The notes beneath the pieces were generated by a model. It was not told the DNA's origin and ran no database searches. It was given only the letters and a program-made list of their open reading frames with translations. Below, piece after piece: positions 44,791 through 54,208 of a stretch of 64,000 bases of DNA. The stretch is from positions 18,989-82,988 of the forward strand of contig CAMRCY010000004.1 in assembly GCA_947041165.1 (NCBI GenBank), written 5' to 3'. A program made the position numbers and the translations under genes. Origin of the DNA: an uncultured Deferribacteraceae bacterium (lineage in GTDB: Bacteria; Chrysiogenota; Deferribacteres; Deferribacterales; Mucispirillaceae). Position 1 is the stretch's first letter, and each line of letters starts with the position of its first letter.

Positions 44791-45375
44791 TTATGTAAGT
44801 TCTATAACTTCATTTTTTATCACATGGAAAACTTTCTCTGCTATATCTGCTAAAGGTTTATCTGCTCGTAAATTGTCTGTATAAAATTTTTCTATCACAC
44901 AATCTTTTTCATAATCATGCAATCTTATAACTTTCTCTTTGCCGTAACAGTTCTTTGATGAAAATTTGCCAGTTATCTTATCTATCTTGCTACCCATTAC
45001 TTTAACAACTATAATACCTTTCGCACGTAATATATGTTCAACTAAAAACTCTGGTGATGCTGAAATAATAATATCTCGTGAATGATCCATACCTTGTTTA
45101 TCGTAAAATGATTTTATCTTACTCTCATTCATCATCCAAAAATCTGATATCAACAAATCAACATCTTTTACATATTTTAAGAAAGAGAAAAAAATCTCTT
45201 TCATCTTTGTATCGTCTGCTAAACCAAATTTTATCATAGCAAATGAAAAAATATGTATAGGTAAAGATAAGAGTATCATCGGGTATCTTTTTATCGCAAA
45301 TTTGTAGAAATCCGCACTGCTATCTCCATCATAAATCGTGTCATCAAAATCGTAAACTATATATCTATTGGACAT
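44791..45375 (-). CDS. HAD-IB phosphatase (PSP-like)
   Basis: This 194-residue protein has the HAD motif DFDDT (Asp9, Asp11), motif II IISASPEFL near 102 and the HAD-IB tail pattern SKIDKITGKF plus NCYGKEKV. A phosphatase of this kind fused or next to a UbiA-type phosphoribosyltransferase commonly removes the 5-phosphate from polyprenyl-phosphoribose phosphate. Such a UbiA gene lies upstream at 49281. Substrate is inferred from this context. Confidence 0.78.
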   Translation of the reverse strand: MSNRYIVYDFDDTIYDGDSSADFYKFAIKRYPMILLSLPIHIFSFAMIKFGLADDTKMKEIFFSFLKYVKDVDLLISDFWMMNESKIKSFYDKQGMDHSRDIIISASPEFLVEHILRAKGIIVVKVMGSKIDKITGKFSSKNCYGKEKVIRLHDYEKDCVIEKFYTDNLRADKPLADIAEKVFHVIKNEVIELT

Positions 45376-45384
45376 AAATAACTC

Positions 45385-46431
45385 TTAAAAAAATCGTTTT
45401 GCAAGCGATAATATACCCTGCTTCCATGGAACTCTATGTGTTGTGCCTGAACTGTTTTTAAACTTATCAAGATTATCTACATACCATTTATAGTTACGTA
45501 ATAAAGCGTCTTTATTAGAATACTCTGGCTTATAACCTAGCACTCTTTCAGCTTTCTCTATTGATACAAATGAATCTTTTGAAGCTGTTTCATATACCCA
45601 TTTATATAATGGTGATAATCTAAATTTCTCTAATATTCGTAAAGTTATAATCATCGGAAACGCTGGAAAGCCTTTAATCTTTTTACCAAAACCAGCCTCG
45701 TCTAATACTACTTGATAATCCTCTTTCATAGTGGTGAACTCTTTTGCACCGATGTTAAATGTGTCGTTAACTATATCTTTATCAAGTGTCATAGTTAGGT
45801 GTATTGCTTGACATAAATCTTCCACATCTAAAAGTTGATACCTATTCTTGCCTGATCCTATCATCGGAAATCCTTTGCCATCTTTCGCCCAATCATAAAA
45901 AAGTGCAAACACACCTAATCTCTCTGGACCTATAAATGATTTTGGTCTGATAACTGGAACTGTCATACCCATATCTCTATATTCGAAACAAACAGCTTCT
46001 GCTTTTATCTTAGCTATACCATATGGACCTACACCATCTACTTTATCACTCTCCACTAACGGATGATGATCAGGAATACCATATACAGCCGTTGATGAAA
46101 TATGAATAACTCGATCTATTCCATTTTCATGAGCTGCTTGTAAAATATTTTTCGTGCCATTTATATCCGTAGTAAAGATATCTCCCTCACTATATAATGG
46201 AAGTGCCGCTGCTGTATGAACAACAAGGTCACAACCTTTCATAGCTGCTAAAACTTTATCAAAATCTCTAATATCTCCTACCGATGACTTAACTCTATTT
46301 ATGCAATCTATATAATCAAAAACTAAAAGATCATATGAAACAATATCATAATCTCTCTCTAACAAATACCTAATTAAGTTGATACCTAAAAAACCTGAAC
46401 CACCTGTGACAAATACCTTCTTCTTACTCAT
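45385..46431 (-). CDS. Extended SDR epimerase/dehydrogenase
   Basis: This 348-residue protein has the NAD-binding GGSGFLGINL (9-18), SSTAVYG near 112 and the catalytic YGIAK near 137 of extended short-chain dehydrogenases (UDP-sugar epimerase or 3-beta-HSD type). In this cluster it may act on a lipid-linked or nucleotide sugar. The start follows a gap of 224 bp from gtrA-like gene, so it may have its own promoter. Confidence 0.82.
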   Translation of the reverse strand: MSKKKVFVTGGSGFLGINLIRYLLERDYDIVSYDLLVFDYIDCINRVKSSVGDIRDFDKVLAAMKGCDLVVHTAAALPLYSEGDIFTTDINGTKNILQAAHENGIDRVIHISSTAVYGIPDHHPLVESDKVDGVGPYGIAKIKAEAVCFEYRDMGMTVPVIRPKSFIGPERLGVFALFYDWAKDGKGFPMIGSGKNRYQLLDVEDLCQAIHLTMTLDKDIVNDTFNIGAKEFTTMKEDYQVVLDEAGFGKKIKGFPAFPMIITLRILEKFRLSPLYKWVYETASKDSFVSIEKAERVLGYKPEYSNKDALLRNYKWYVDNLDKFKNSSGTTHRVPWKQGILSLAKRFF

Positions 46432-46655
46432 TCATTAACTCCAAGTAAATATTCTATATATAAAATTGACAAAACTGTCACAAAACAAATATACCAAAAT
46501 AACCTCTTACTAAATAACTAAATAAACTATACCCTCTAAAACATTTGATAATCAATAATATCTTAACAAATATCTTACTAAATAACTAGGGAAATATCTC
46601 TACTAAATGCACTCAAAATTTGTACCACATTACAAGCTTAATATAAACGATACTA

Positions 46656-47060
46656 TTATCTGAAAGTAAATCGTTTATGTAGATAGTAACTTGTGAAAAC
46701 TGGAGATGCGATACCTATAAAATGCGCAACCTCAGCTCTATACCAATCCCAACCGATAAATGGAAGAATATAATCATTGAGTGATATACTAACTGTTATG
46801 ATTATTACTAACGCCAATAGATTAACCAGGAAAAATAATATAAAGCTCTTAAATATATTACCCTTACTGTCTTTAAAAGTTAAAATCTTATTCAATATAA
46901 AAGCGGTAGTTAAGCCACATACAAAAGCACCTACTATTGATGTGGTATAGCTAAACTTATAATCTAATAATATTCGTGAGGTGAAATTCACTACAGCTGC
47001 CATACCTGACACAAATACAAATAATACAAATTGTTTATTGAAAAAAAATAATTTTTTCAT
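46656..47060 (-). CDS. GtrA-like flippase family protein
   Basis: This 134-residue protein has four membrane helices (about 10-32, 38-55, 70-95, 108-128) and the GtrA features FVSGMAAVVNFTSRI and the C-terminal YLHKRFTFR. GtrA-like proteins are thought to move polyprenyl-linked sugars across the inner membrane. The reading frame starts one base after the stop of the deleted FAD gene. Confidence 0.82.
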   Translation of the reverse strand: MKKLFFFNKQFVLFVFVSGMAAVVNFTSRILLDYKFSYTTSIVGAFVCGLTTAFILNKILTFKDSKGNIFKSFILFFLVNLLALVIIITVSISLNDYILPFIGWDWYRAEVAHFIGIASPVFTSYYLHKRFTFR

Positions 47061-47061
47061 C

Positions 47062-47568
47062 TTATATCATCTCAACTAGTTTTTTCCCAAGAGCTACACT
47101 CTCAGTGATAGATCTGTCCTCTGGATAATAGTACGCTGTGTCTGCAATTAAAAACCCTTTTCTCTCATCTGATCTTATCGTTGGAAGTTTAGATAGAAAA
47201 CCAGTTGTTGCAACAGGTTGTGCATACTCATATTTGAATACTCGGTAATCTTTTACCCACGACTCATCAAAATCACTGTTAATAATCTTTGCGTAATCTA
47301 AAAATTTATTATAGAAATTTATATCAGGCTCATGATATTTTTGATTGTTGATATGTAAGTAGAACGGTAGATATACAACTTTATCTTCAAGCTCTGTGTT
47401 AAGGTTAGATATTGAAATCATACATGGAACATCACATGTTTCTGTCATTCCACCGATCTTATCTCTAGCTTCAAAAACTTTAACTTTGTAACCTTTCTTC
47501 AACGCATAATATACAGTAGCTGGCCCCATAGGGACTGCACCTATTATTGCCATCTCTTTACTCATCAT
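47062..47568 (-). pseudogene. FAD-dependent oxidoreductase with a large internal deletion
   Basis: The 168-residue frame joins the N-terminus of an amine-oxidase-like flavoprotein (AIIGAVPMGPATVYYALKKG, then VFEARDKIGGMTET) directly to the C-terminus (VYLPFYLHINNQKYH, WVKDYRVFKYEYAQPVATTG, LIADTAYYYPEDRS). Related proteins are about 450 residues, so some 270 residues are missing between about residue 43 and 50. The FAD loop also reads GAVPMG, with Val for the usual second Gly. The protein is very unlikely to bind FAD or act. The frame stays open, so the deletion is in phase or recent. Confidence 0.8.
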
Positions 47569-47594
47569 AACCTCGTAATATATCTAAATACTCT

Positions 47595-49232
47595 TTAATC
47601 TAAACAGAATAACTCTAACTTGTCAATATTTACAGGAGTGTTAGCCGTTTCTATAACCAAGCGATTATACTCATTAATATTTAACGCCACCGGATATATC
47701 ATAAACTTGTTATCATTATCAATTTGTAAAACTTGTTGTTTGCCATCAACCTTAATTGGATACTTAAGATTATCATTAAATCTATATTGTTTTAATGGCA
47801 ATTGAGCTTTATTGAATTTATTTAATAAAATTACCCTTACAACAGCATTATCCTTATTAGGGCTTGAAGAAGTGATATAAAACTTAATACCTATATCTTT
47901 TGCATTAGAACAGTTCGCAGATACCATATTGTAGAGATCTATACTTACTCCCTGATTGATCTCAACTTGAACGTTTATCTCTTGAGTTATAGGCTCTATT
48001 TTTCTTTCATGATTATGTATATCTAAATTCCAATTATTATCCCAGTAAGGATTTAAAGGGATTTCTACTCCTGGTTCAACTTTAGCAAAATCAACAAACT
48101 CGTAGAGAGAATAACCAGATTTAAGATAATCAAAATAAAATAATGTATCGCTATCTTTTAATCTACTAGTAATAAACACTGATATCCAAAATAATAATAT
48201 CAACGAAAGCAAACTAATTATAACTTTTCTGTTTTTAGTAATAATAGGAATTGATAAAATCATAACAAAGTATATAAATAAAAAGTACCTTGACCCTATT
48301 CCAAGTGGACCTAATGAGGAAATGTCTATAGAAACGACTATTGATAACGCATAAATAACAACGCTATAAATAAAATAAATAAAATAATTAAATGAACTGT
48401 CTTTTTCAACCTTTTTATATTTATAAACATAAATGAAAAATAATATAAAAAAGGTAAAGGCAATAACTTGAGTTATAAATCTATTAGAGCCTAGTAACAA
48501 TGTTTTGCAGAAAAGCTCCGCAAAAGACATTAAATCATTTGAAATATCGCTACCTACTCTATCATTTAGCAATATCATGGCAAATTGTACTACAGATGAT
48601 ACAAAGACAATACAGTACAAAACAATATCATCTAATTTAAACCTAAACCTATCTAAAAATATTTTAAGCACGATAACACATGCGAGATAAATTGAAAATG
48701 GACCAGTTAAAGAAAATATTAAAAATAGTGGGTAAAAGATATATTTAGGTAAAAATGATCTACTCTCTTTATATATTATAACCAAAAACATTAAAATAAA
48801 TATATACCACTGGATATTTGTTAAATTCAAATAAATCTCATTTGTTAAAGGAACTGAGAATGTAGTCAGTGTGATGAACGATGCTAATATATAATTTATA
48901 CCGAGTGAACATATAAACCTATAAGCAACAGTAACTAACATTAATAACGGGATAAGAGTCGCTATTAAAAATATAATCGGTGCAAACGAGATATCCGTAA
49001 AATAAACAATTAAAGATACCAAACGTGGATATAAATGTTGATACCCTGCGTATTGATTGAAAACTGACTTAATCCCATCCCTATAAACTTCTGATAAAAA
49101 TACTGTCCCATCTTCTGCCCATAAAAGTGAAGAGATATTTACAAAATTATTTCTTGCGTAATAAAAAATAAAAACAGATAAAAATATCAAAGAGATCGAT
49201 ATATAATCTTTTTTCGTAAAATCACTTGCCAT
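47595..49232 (-). CDS. Membrane protein with C-terminal beta domain, GT-C-like
   Basis: This 545-residue protein has about ten to eleven membrane helices up to residue 365, then a soluble C-terminal domain (about 390-545). The segment SSLLWAEDGTVFLSEVYRDG near 35 lies between the first two helices and contains an acidic pair like GT-C glycosyltransferases that use polyprenyl-phosphate sugars. It could transfer the ribose or arabinose made by the neighbouring UbiA pathway. Family not assigned by name. Confidence 0.6.
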   Translation of the reverse strand: MASDFTKKDYISISLIFLSVFIFYYARNNFVNISSLLWAEDGTVFLSEVYRDGIKSVFNQYAGYQHLYPRLVSLIVYFTDISFAPIIFLIATLIPLLMLVTVAYRFICSLGINYILASFITLTTFSVPLTNEIYLNLTNIQWYIFILMFLVIIYKESRSFLPKYIFYPLFLIFSLTGPFSIYLACVIVLKIFLDRFRFKLDDIVLYCIVFVSSVVQFAMILLNDRVGSDISNDLMSFAELFCKTLLLGSNRFITQVIAFTFFILFFIYVYKYKKVEKDSSFNYFIYFIYSVVIYALSIVVSIDISSLGPLGIGSRYFLFIYFVMILSIPIITKNRKVIISLLSLILLFWISVFITSRLKDSDTLFYFDYLKSGYSLYEFVDFAKVEPGVEIPLNPYWDNNWNLDIHNHERKIEPITQEINVQVEINQGVSIDLYNMVSANCSNAKDIGIKFYITSSSPNKDNAVVRVILLNKFNKAQLPLKQYRFNDNLKYPIKVDGKQQVLQIDNDNKFMIYPVALNINEYNRLVIETANTPVNIDKLELFCLD

Positions 49233-49280
49233 CTATTATCCTACCCCTAATACTCTAAACTTATTCTTGATCTATATTTA

Positions 49281-50141
49281 TTAAATTTCTATATACATTA
49301 TAACGTAGCTGATAACAACCCATAACAGAACATTGATTAAAAGTGGTTTGTCGTGTAGCAATGCATACTCTGGGGACTCCGCTAAATCTGTTTTATCTGC
49401 AATATAAATATATCGAAATAAACCGTATATAACAAACACTGTCGTAAACACAAATATTGTTGAGTGTTCTGGATCCATCGCAAACATTAAATATGAGAAC
49501 AGTATCGCAGATGTTACAACTGATAACATCTTATCAATCATATCAACTGAATAACTTTCCAATATCGTTCTTGTGACTAAATCATTACCTTCTGTTAATA
49601 ATTTTTCACTTCTTCGTTTATTTAATGCAAGAAACAATGCCAACAGTATAGTACATATTATTAAGTAGTTAGAAACCATCGAATTCGCAATTACCGATCC
49701 ACCAACTGCTCTTAAAAAGAAACCGAATGATATCGTTAAGACATCTACAATAACTATGTGTTTAAGCAGAAATATATAAAACATATTAATAATAAAATAT
49801 GTTACGATCACGCCACAGAAATATTTGTTTAACAATAAAGCTCCGATAAGTGATATAGAAAATAAAATAGCAAAAATTATGATTGCTGATAAAATGGATA
49901 CTTTACCTACTGCGATTGGTCTGAATTTTTTCTTATGATGCGCCTTGTCTTTCTCCACATCAATTATATCATTGAGGATATACACAGATGATGATATCCC
50001 ACAGAAAATAATAAAACCAACTATTGTTTTAGTGAGAATTTCAAAATTGAAAAGCTCTCCAGAAAAAATTATCGCCGCAAAAATAACTAGATTTTTCGTC
50101 CATTGTTTAGGTCTTAATAACCTTATAATATCTATTAACAT
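49281..50141 (-). CDS. UbiA-family polyprenyl-phosphate phosphoribosyltransferase (DPPR synthase-like)
   Basis: This 286-residue multi-helix protein has the start LLRPKQWTKNLVIFA and the acid motif NDIIDVEKDKAHHKKKFRPI (about 57-76), both hallmarks of decaprenyl-phosphate phosphoribosyltransferase (UbiA superfamily, NDxxDxxxD). It would attach phosphoribose from PRPP to a polyprenyl phosphate at the inner membrane. It is the first gene of the leftward cluster with the GtrA-like, epimerase and HAD genes, a set for lipid-linked pentose. Confidence 0.85.
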   Translation of the reverse strand: MLIDIIRLLRPKQWTKNLVIFAAIIFSGELFNFEILTKTIVGFIIFCGISSSVYILNDIIDVEKDKAHHKKKFRPIAVGKVSILSAIIIFAILFSISLIGALLLNKYFCGVIVTYFIINMFYIFLLKHIVIVDVLTISFGFFLRAVGGSVIANSMVSNYLIICTILLALFLALNKRRSEKLLTEGNDLVTRTILESYSVDMIDKMLSVVTSAILFSYLMFAMDPEHSTIFVFTTVFVIYGLFRYIYIADKTDLAESPEYALLHDKPLLINVLLWVVISYVIMYIEI

Positions 50142-50274
50142 AATAAGATAAGATTATCATAATTATATGAATAAGTATAGACTTATCAACGGTATTAATA
50201 TAATATAACCTTTAACAATTACGCTGTTTGAACTATTAATATTTAGGTGTATTCTGTCAAAATATTATAAAACA

Positions 50275-50489
50275 ATGAATACAATCTCATGGATTACCGT
50301 GATAATATTTATTACTACAAATCTAGTTTTTATCGCTAACTCTTCTGTTAATATTCCATATTGGGATGATAGAGTATATGAAAGTTAGTAAATATGTATG
50401 ATATCCCTAAAACACGGTTAGATGGTATCGAGTTTATGGAATTGTATTATAGTAAAAATGGAGATCTTCTATTTAAGTACCTCTATTAA
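50275..50489 (+). pseudogene. Fragments of a GT-C-like membrane protein gene
   Basis: Two short frames follow each other: 50275-50388 (37 codons, one membrane helix then NIPYWDDRVYES) and 50394-50489 (31 codons, RLDGIEFMELYYSKNG). The IPYWDD segment resembles the first outside loop of GT-C glycosyltransferases. No full gene is present, so these are probably relics. The remaining 50142-50603 shows nothing else. Confidence 0.4.
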
Positions 50490-50603
50490 AAACCATTAGA
50501 AAATTACTTTTAAAACTCATGCATTTGAATTATCTTTTACTAAATTGCTTTTAAAAAATTATTACGAATTAACATAAATTATAAAACTTAATGGAGAAAA
50601 CAA

Positions 50604-52499
50604 ATGAAAGAACGGAGTATACAAATTGCACTTTTTCTCTTATTTGCAATAACAACAACACCAATATTGGTTAGTCTTCCCTCATATCATTTAGATGCCT
50701 CATGGGTCGCTGCCTTAGATTGGGCATATGGTAAAAACATAGAGTTTGGTAAAGATATTGTTTTTACGGCTGGCCCTTTAGGCTTTCTGATATACCCAAC
50801 AGGTCATTTCCCTATAGCATTTATGCATAATCTTTTGTTATCATTTATTTTCATTCCATTCTTTAATATAAAAAACAAAACATCAATATTGTTATTTATT
50901 CTTTTTATTCTTACAGCAGCATTACTTGGTATATTTAGCACTATTCAGTATCTTATCTCAATCGTAATGGTTCTGCTTGCGTTTAAAGCTAAAGAATATA
51001 AAAAATATTACATATATATGATCTATGCAGTAATTATAACTGTACCGATGATATATATTAAATTTAATAATATTGCATTACTACTCTTTTCTATAATTCT
51101 AGCTGATATCATAATATTTAGAAATATTAGAAAAATATTCCTCACACCTATATTTATAATTTGGCTCACGCTGTTGTGGATACTTCTTGGACAACCTATT
51201 GAAAACCTACCTGTATTTTTTACATCATCACTCGAAGTTATGAGTGGATATAATGACGCGATGATTACGACTTACGTACCTTTCCCTATACAAAGTTTTC
51301 TTATTATCATTGTACTTATCGCTCTTACTATTTTTCATACTATAAAATTTGCATTTAAAGAAATTAATGGAAATTTCAAAAAAATCATACTCCTCCTATC
51401 AATACTAGCTCCACTTTTTGTTGCATTTAAATTTGGGTTTGTAAGGCATGATTATGGACATATGGATGTATGTTATTTCGCTATTATTAATATCAATGCT
51501 TTTATGGCTATCACTATATATAGAGAACAACTTATCACTTTAATGGGTAAAAAACATATAAAGTATGTAGGCTTAGCATTAGGCATATTTTGTTTATTAT
51601 ATATTGCTGTCAAACCTGATTCAAGAATAATAAAAAAAATATACGCAATTATTCCTGCTATAGAGAACAGTATCTTAGCCTTAACCGGCAATATGAATGG
51701 ACAAATTTATCAAGCAAAACAGTCGGTAGCATTTTATAAAGGGATGTTTGATAATGAAACTATTGATAACTATCCATACTATCAAGGAGCTATAATAGCA
51801 TCCGATTTAAACTATAAACCACGACCTGTTATACAAAGCTACTCTGCGTATACACCTAAACTTCGTGAGCTAAACAGTAACCATCTACTAAGTGATGATG
51901 CTCCTGAGAATATTTTATTTTCTATTCAAGAGATTGATAATAGACTTCCAACAACGATGGACTCGCCGTCGTGGATACATATATTAAATAGATATGATCT
52001 TGTAAATAGTTTTAATAAAATCGGTATGTTAGAGTTGCATTTCAAGAAAAAAAATAAAGACAACTTCGACAACTTTACATTTAAAGAGATCTCATCGAAA
52101 GAGTATGCTTATAATGAAATAATATCTGTTCCTAAAAATCAACCACAGTTATTTGTATCAATGAAACTTAAGAAAAACTTATTCGGTAAACTGATGTCAT
52201 TTCTTCTTAGAGGACAAACATATAACATAAATCTATCTCTAGCTAACGGAAAAACTGTGCCGTTTAGAGTAATCCCAGGAATGGTTGAAACTCCAGTTTT
52301 ATTATCTCCACTAGTTGATAGCACAGAATCTTTTCTTGATTTTTATAATAATGAGTATAAAAACAAAGTAGACAGTTTTTCTATCACTCCAGAGTTTTCT
52401 ATATTAACTAAAAATAGCTCTACGGCTTTTGAAAAGTTTATGGCGAAGATGATGACAACTAACGCATTTGAACTTAAATTTTATACGTTAGGAAAATAG
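50604..52499 (+). CDS. Multi-pass membrane protein, GT-C-like
   Basis: This 631-residue protein has about eleven membrane helices up to residue 340 and a soluble C-terminal half (about 350-631). The first loop reads LDASWVAALDWAYG and continues GKDIVFTAGPLGFL, a pattern of polyprenyl-sugar-using GT-C proteins (acidic residue in the first loop). It has a GGAGAA ribosome binding site. It is alone on the forward strand, divergent from the DPPR synthase operon, and may work in the same pathway. Name not assigned. Confidence 0.65.
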   Translation: MKERSIQIALFLLFAITTTPILVSLPSYHLDASWVAALDWAYGKNIEFGKDIVFTAGPLGFLIYPTGHFPIAFMHNLLLSFIFIPFFNIKNKTSILLFILFILTAALLGIFSTIQYLISIVMVLLAFKAKEYKKYYIYMIYAVIITVPMIYIKFNNIALLLFSIILADIIIFRNIRKIFLTPIFIIWLTLLWILLGQPIENLPVFFTSSLEVMSGYNDAMITTYVPFPIQSFLIIIVLIALTIFHTIKFAFKEINGNFKKIILLLSILAPLFVAFKFGFVRHDYGHMDVCYFAIININAFMAITIYREQLITLMGKKHIKYVGLALGIFCLLYIAVKPDSRIIKKIYAIIPAIENSILALTGNMNGQIYQAKQSVAFYKGMFDNETIDNYPYYQGAIIASDLNYKPRPVIQSYSAYTPKLRELNSNHLLSDDAPENILFSIQEIDNRLPTTMDSPSWIHILNRYDLVNSFNKIGMLELHFKKKNKDNFDNFTFKEISSKEYAYNEIISVPKNQPQLFVSMKLKKNLFGKLMSFLLRGQTYNINLSLANGKTVPFRVIPGMVETPVLLSPLVDSTESFLDFYNNEYKNKVDSFSITPEFSILTKNSSTAFEKFMAKMMTTNAFELKFYTLGK

Positions 52500-52732
52500 A
52501 CAGAATAAAATCATGTGGTATAATAAAATAAATTTTATGTTTTTTTGAGTTAGATGAAAATATCTATTTTGAAAATTAAAAATTTAAAATTATGCTACAT
52601 TTTTTACAATTAAAATATATAGCACAACATCAATTATTATAACTAAATAGATATAGAATTTCATATACAACATTATGGTTTTCTATATCTATTTTATTTT
52701 TATCAATTTTGCTTTGATCAATTTCGCTTCTA

Positions 52733-53854
52733 TCAATTTGAAGAGTGTCTCGGACAACCTATATAATAACATTCATAAACAATGTCGTAATACGGCTCTT
52801 TGATCGGTTTAATATTATTAACAAACACATCATCGTAACATTTTTTCATCACTACTATATCTTCTTTTGTTTCTGCGATATCTTCATCTTTCTCATCAGC
52901 CGTTTCATAGTCGTCATCATCTGAACCAAAACTCATCTCTTTTTCTGCTAAGCAGATTTCGTCTTCATACTCTTTCACAATGCTTTCTAGTTTCAATAAC
53001 GCTTCTGCATTTTTCTCAAGCATTTTAAGTGAATAAAAATATTCACTTCTCCACGATACACTTTCTGCATATTCATTCGTATCATAGTAATTAACTACAT
53101 ACTCATATCTACCTAATGTGAACATGAAGTCTGTAAGCATCCAATCTGCACCATCAAAATCTACATACTTTTCATCAATTAATATATCTGCAATTTCAGA
53201 TGCTTTTTCGATATCTCCCATAACTGCAAGTGTATGACCGAGTGTAAGTGCAATAATGAAATCTAACTCATCTTCTATAAGAGGATACGCAGATAACGAC
53301 TCAAGGGTTTTTACACCCTCATCAAGTTTTGAAGCTTTAAGTAAACTTATAGCTTCGCAATATAAATACTTTTTGTCTTTAGAGATCATATACGCTTGAT
53401 GAAATACTTTACTCGCTTTATCGAATAATTTATTCTCAAAATAATATTGTCCGAGTGCATAATAAGTTTGATAAAAAACAGATTTACGACTCACGGCTTC
53501 TTCTAAAATCACTAATGCTCTTTTTCTTTTATTGTTATCATCATGTTCCACGCAACCGTAATAATCTATAATAAAATATGCCATACAAGTTGCCCACATA
53601 CAATATTCATCATCAGAGAAAACATCATGATTTGCTTCATAACATTTTTCTAAAATATCCATAGGTTCATCGTCCAGCAACATCGCCTCAACAACCATCG
53701 CTAACAAACAATACGCCTCTATATTTCTAGGCTTAAATTTGATCTCCTCTTCTAACAATTTTTTATATGGCTCATTGATGTTATGTATCTCTTTATAATC
53801 ATCTGCTGTTTCAAGTTTTTCAGCAATCTCATTTCTTACATCATTAATATTCAT
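52733..53854 (-). CDS. TPR-like repeat protein
   Basis: This 373-residue soluble, acidic protein has tandem helical hairpins of TPR type (for example AYCLLAMVVEAML, YQTYYALGQYYFENKLFDKA, YLYCEAISLLKASKLDEG), about residues 30-260. The last 90 residues are Asp/Glu-rich. It probably scaffolds protein contacts. I chose ATG 53854 because the 47 residues of the longer frame are not TPR-like and overlap the terminator at 53876. Confidence 0.72.
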   Translation of the reverse strand: MNINDVRNEIAEKLETADDYKEIHNINEPYKKLLEEEIKFKPRNIEAYCLLAMVVEAMLLDDEPMDILEKCYEANHDVFSDDEYCMWATCMAYFIIDYYGCVEHDDNNKRKRALVILEEAVSRKSVFYQTYYALGQYYFENKLFDKASKVFHQAYMISKDKKYLYCEAISLLKASKLDEGVKTLESLSAYPLIEDELDFIIALTLGHTLAVMGDIEKASEIADILIDEKYVDFDGADWMLTDFMFTLGRYEYVVNYYDTNEYAESVSWRSEYFYSLKMLEKNAEALLKLESIVKEYEDEICLAEKEMSFGSDDDDYETADEKDEDIAETKEDIVVMKKCYDDVFVNNIKPIKEPYYDIVYECYYIGCPRHSSN

Positions 53855-53875
53855 TTTGATAACCCACTCAACTGT

Positions 53876-53903
53876 AAAAAAAGAGAGCCATTTAAGACTC
53901 TCT
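53876..53903 (-). terminator. Terminator of the acn-icd-gltA operon
   Basis: Reverse-strand AGAGAGTC and GGCTCTCT form an 8-bp stem around TTAAAT, followed by TTTTTT. It lies just upstream of the TPR-like gene. Confidence 0.85.
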
Positions 53904-53976
53904 AATTTATAATTTAATTTCAATATTTTGTTTTTCACAATTACTATAACGGCATTTAAATCAACAATATTTATAA

Positions 53977-54160
53977 CTTGCAACTTTGCAATCACAACTA
54001 CTATAACTTAGTAATCAACACTTGCAACTTTACAATCACAACTACTATAACTTAGTAATCAACACTTGCAACTTTACAATCACAACTACTATAATTTAAT
54101 AATCAACACTTGTAACTTTGCAATCACAACTACTATAACTTAATATTCAACACTTGCAAA
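53977..54160. repeat. 44-bp tandem repeat, four copies
   Basis: Units begin at 53977, 54021, 54065 and 54109 (ACTTGCAACTTTGCAATCAC and so on), and a fifth is cut short at 54153. Copies differ at a few positions. There are no spacers, so it is not a CRISPR array. It lies between gltA and its terminator and would be in the 3' untranslated RNA. Confidence 0.92.
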
Positions 54161-54208
54161 TTTCTCAGCCGTAATAATTATATTCTGTAACAATTGCAAC
54201 TTCGCTAA

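Noticed and set aside
53977..54160. CRISPR array
   Set aside because: The 44-bp units follow each other without spacers and there are no cas genes in the window.
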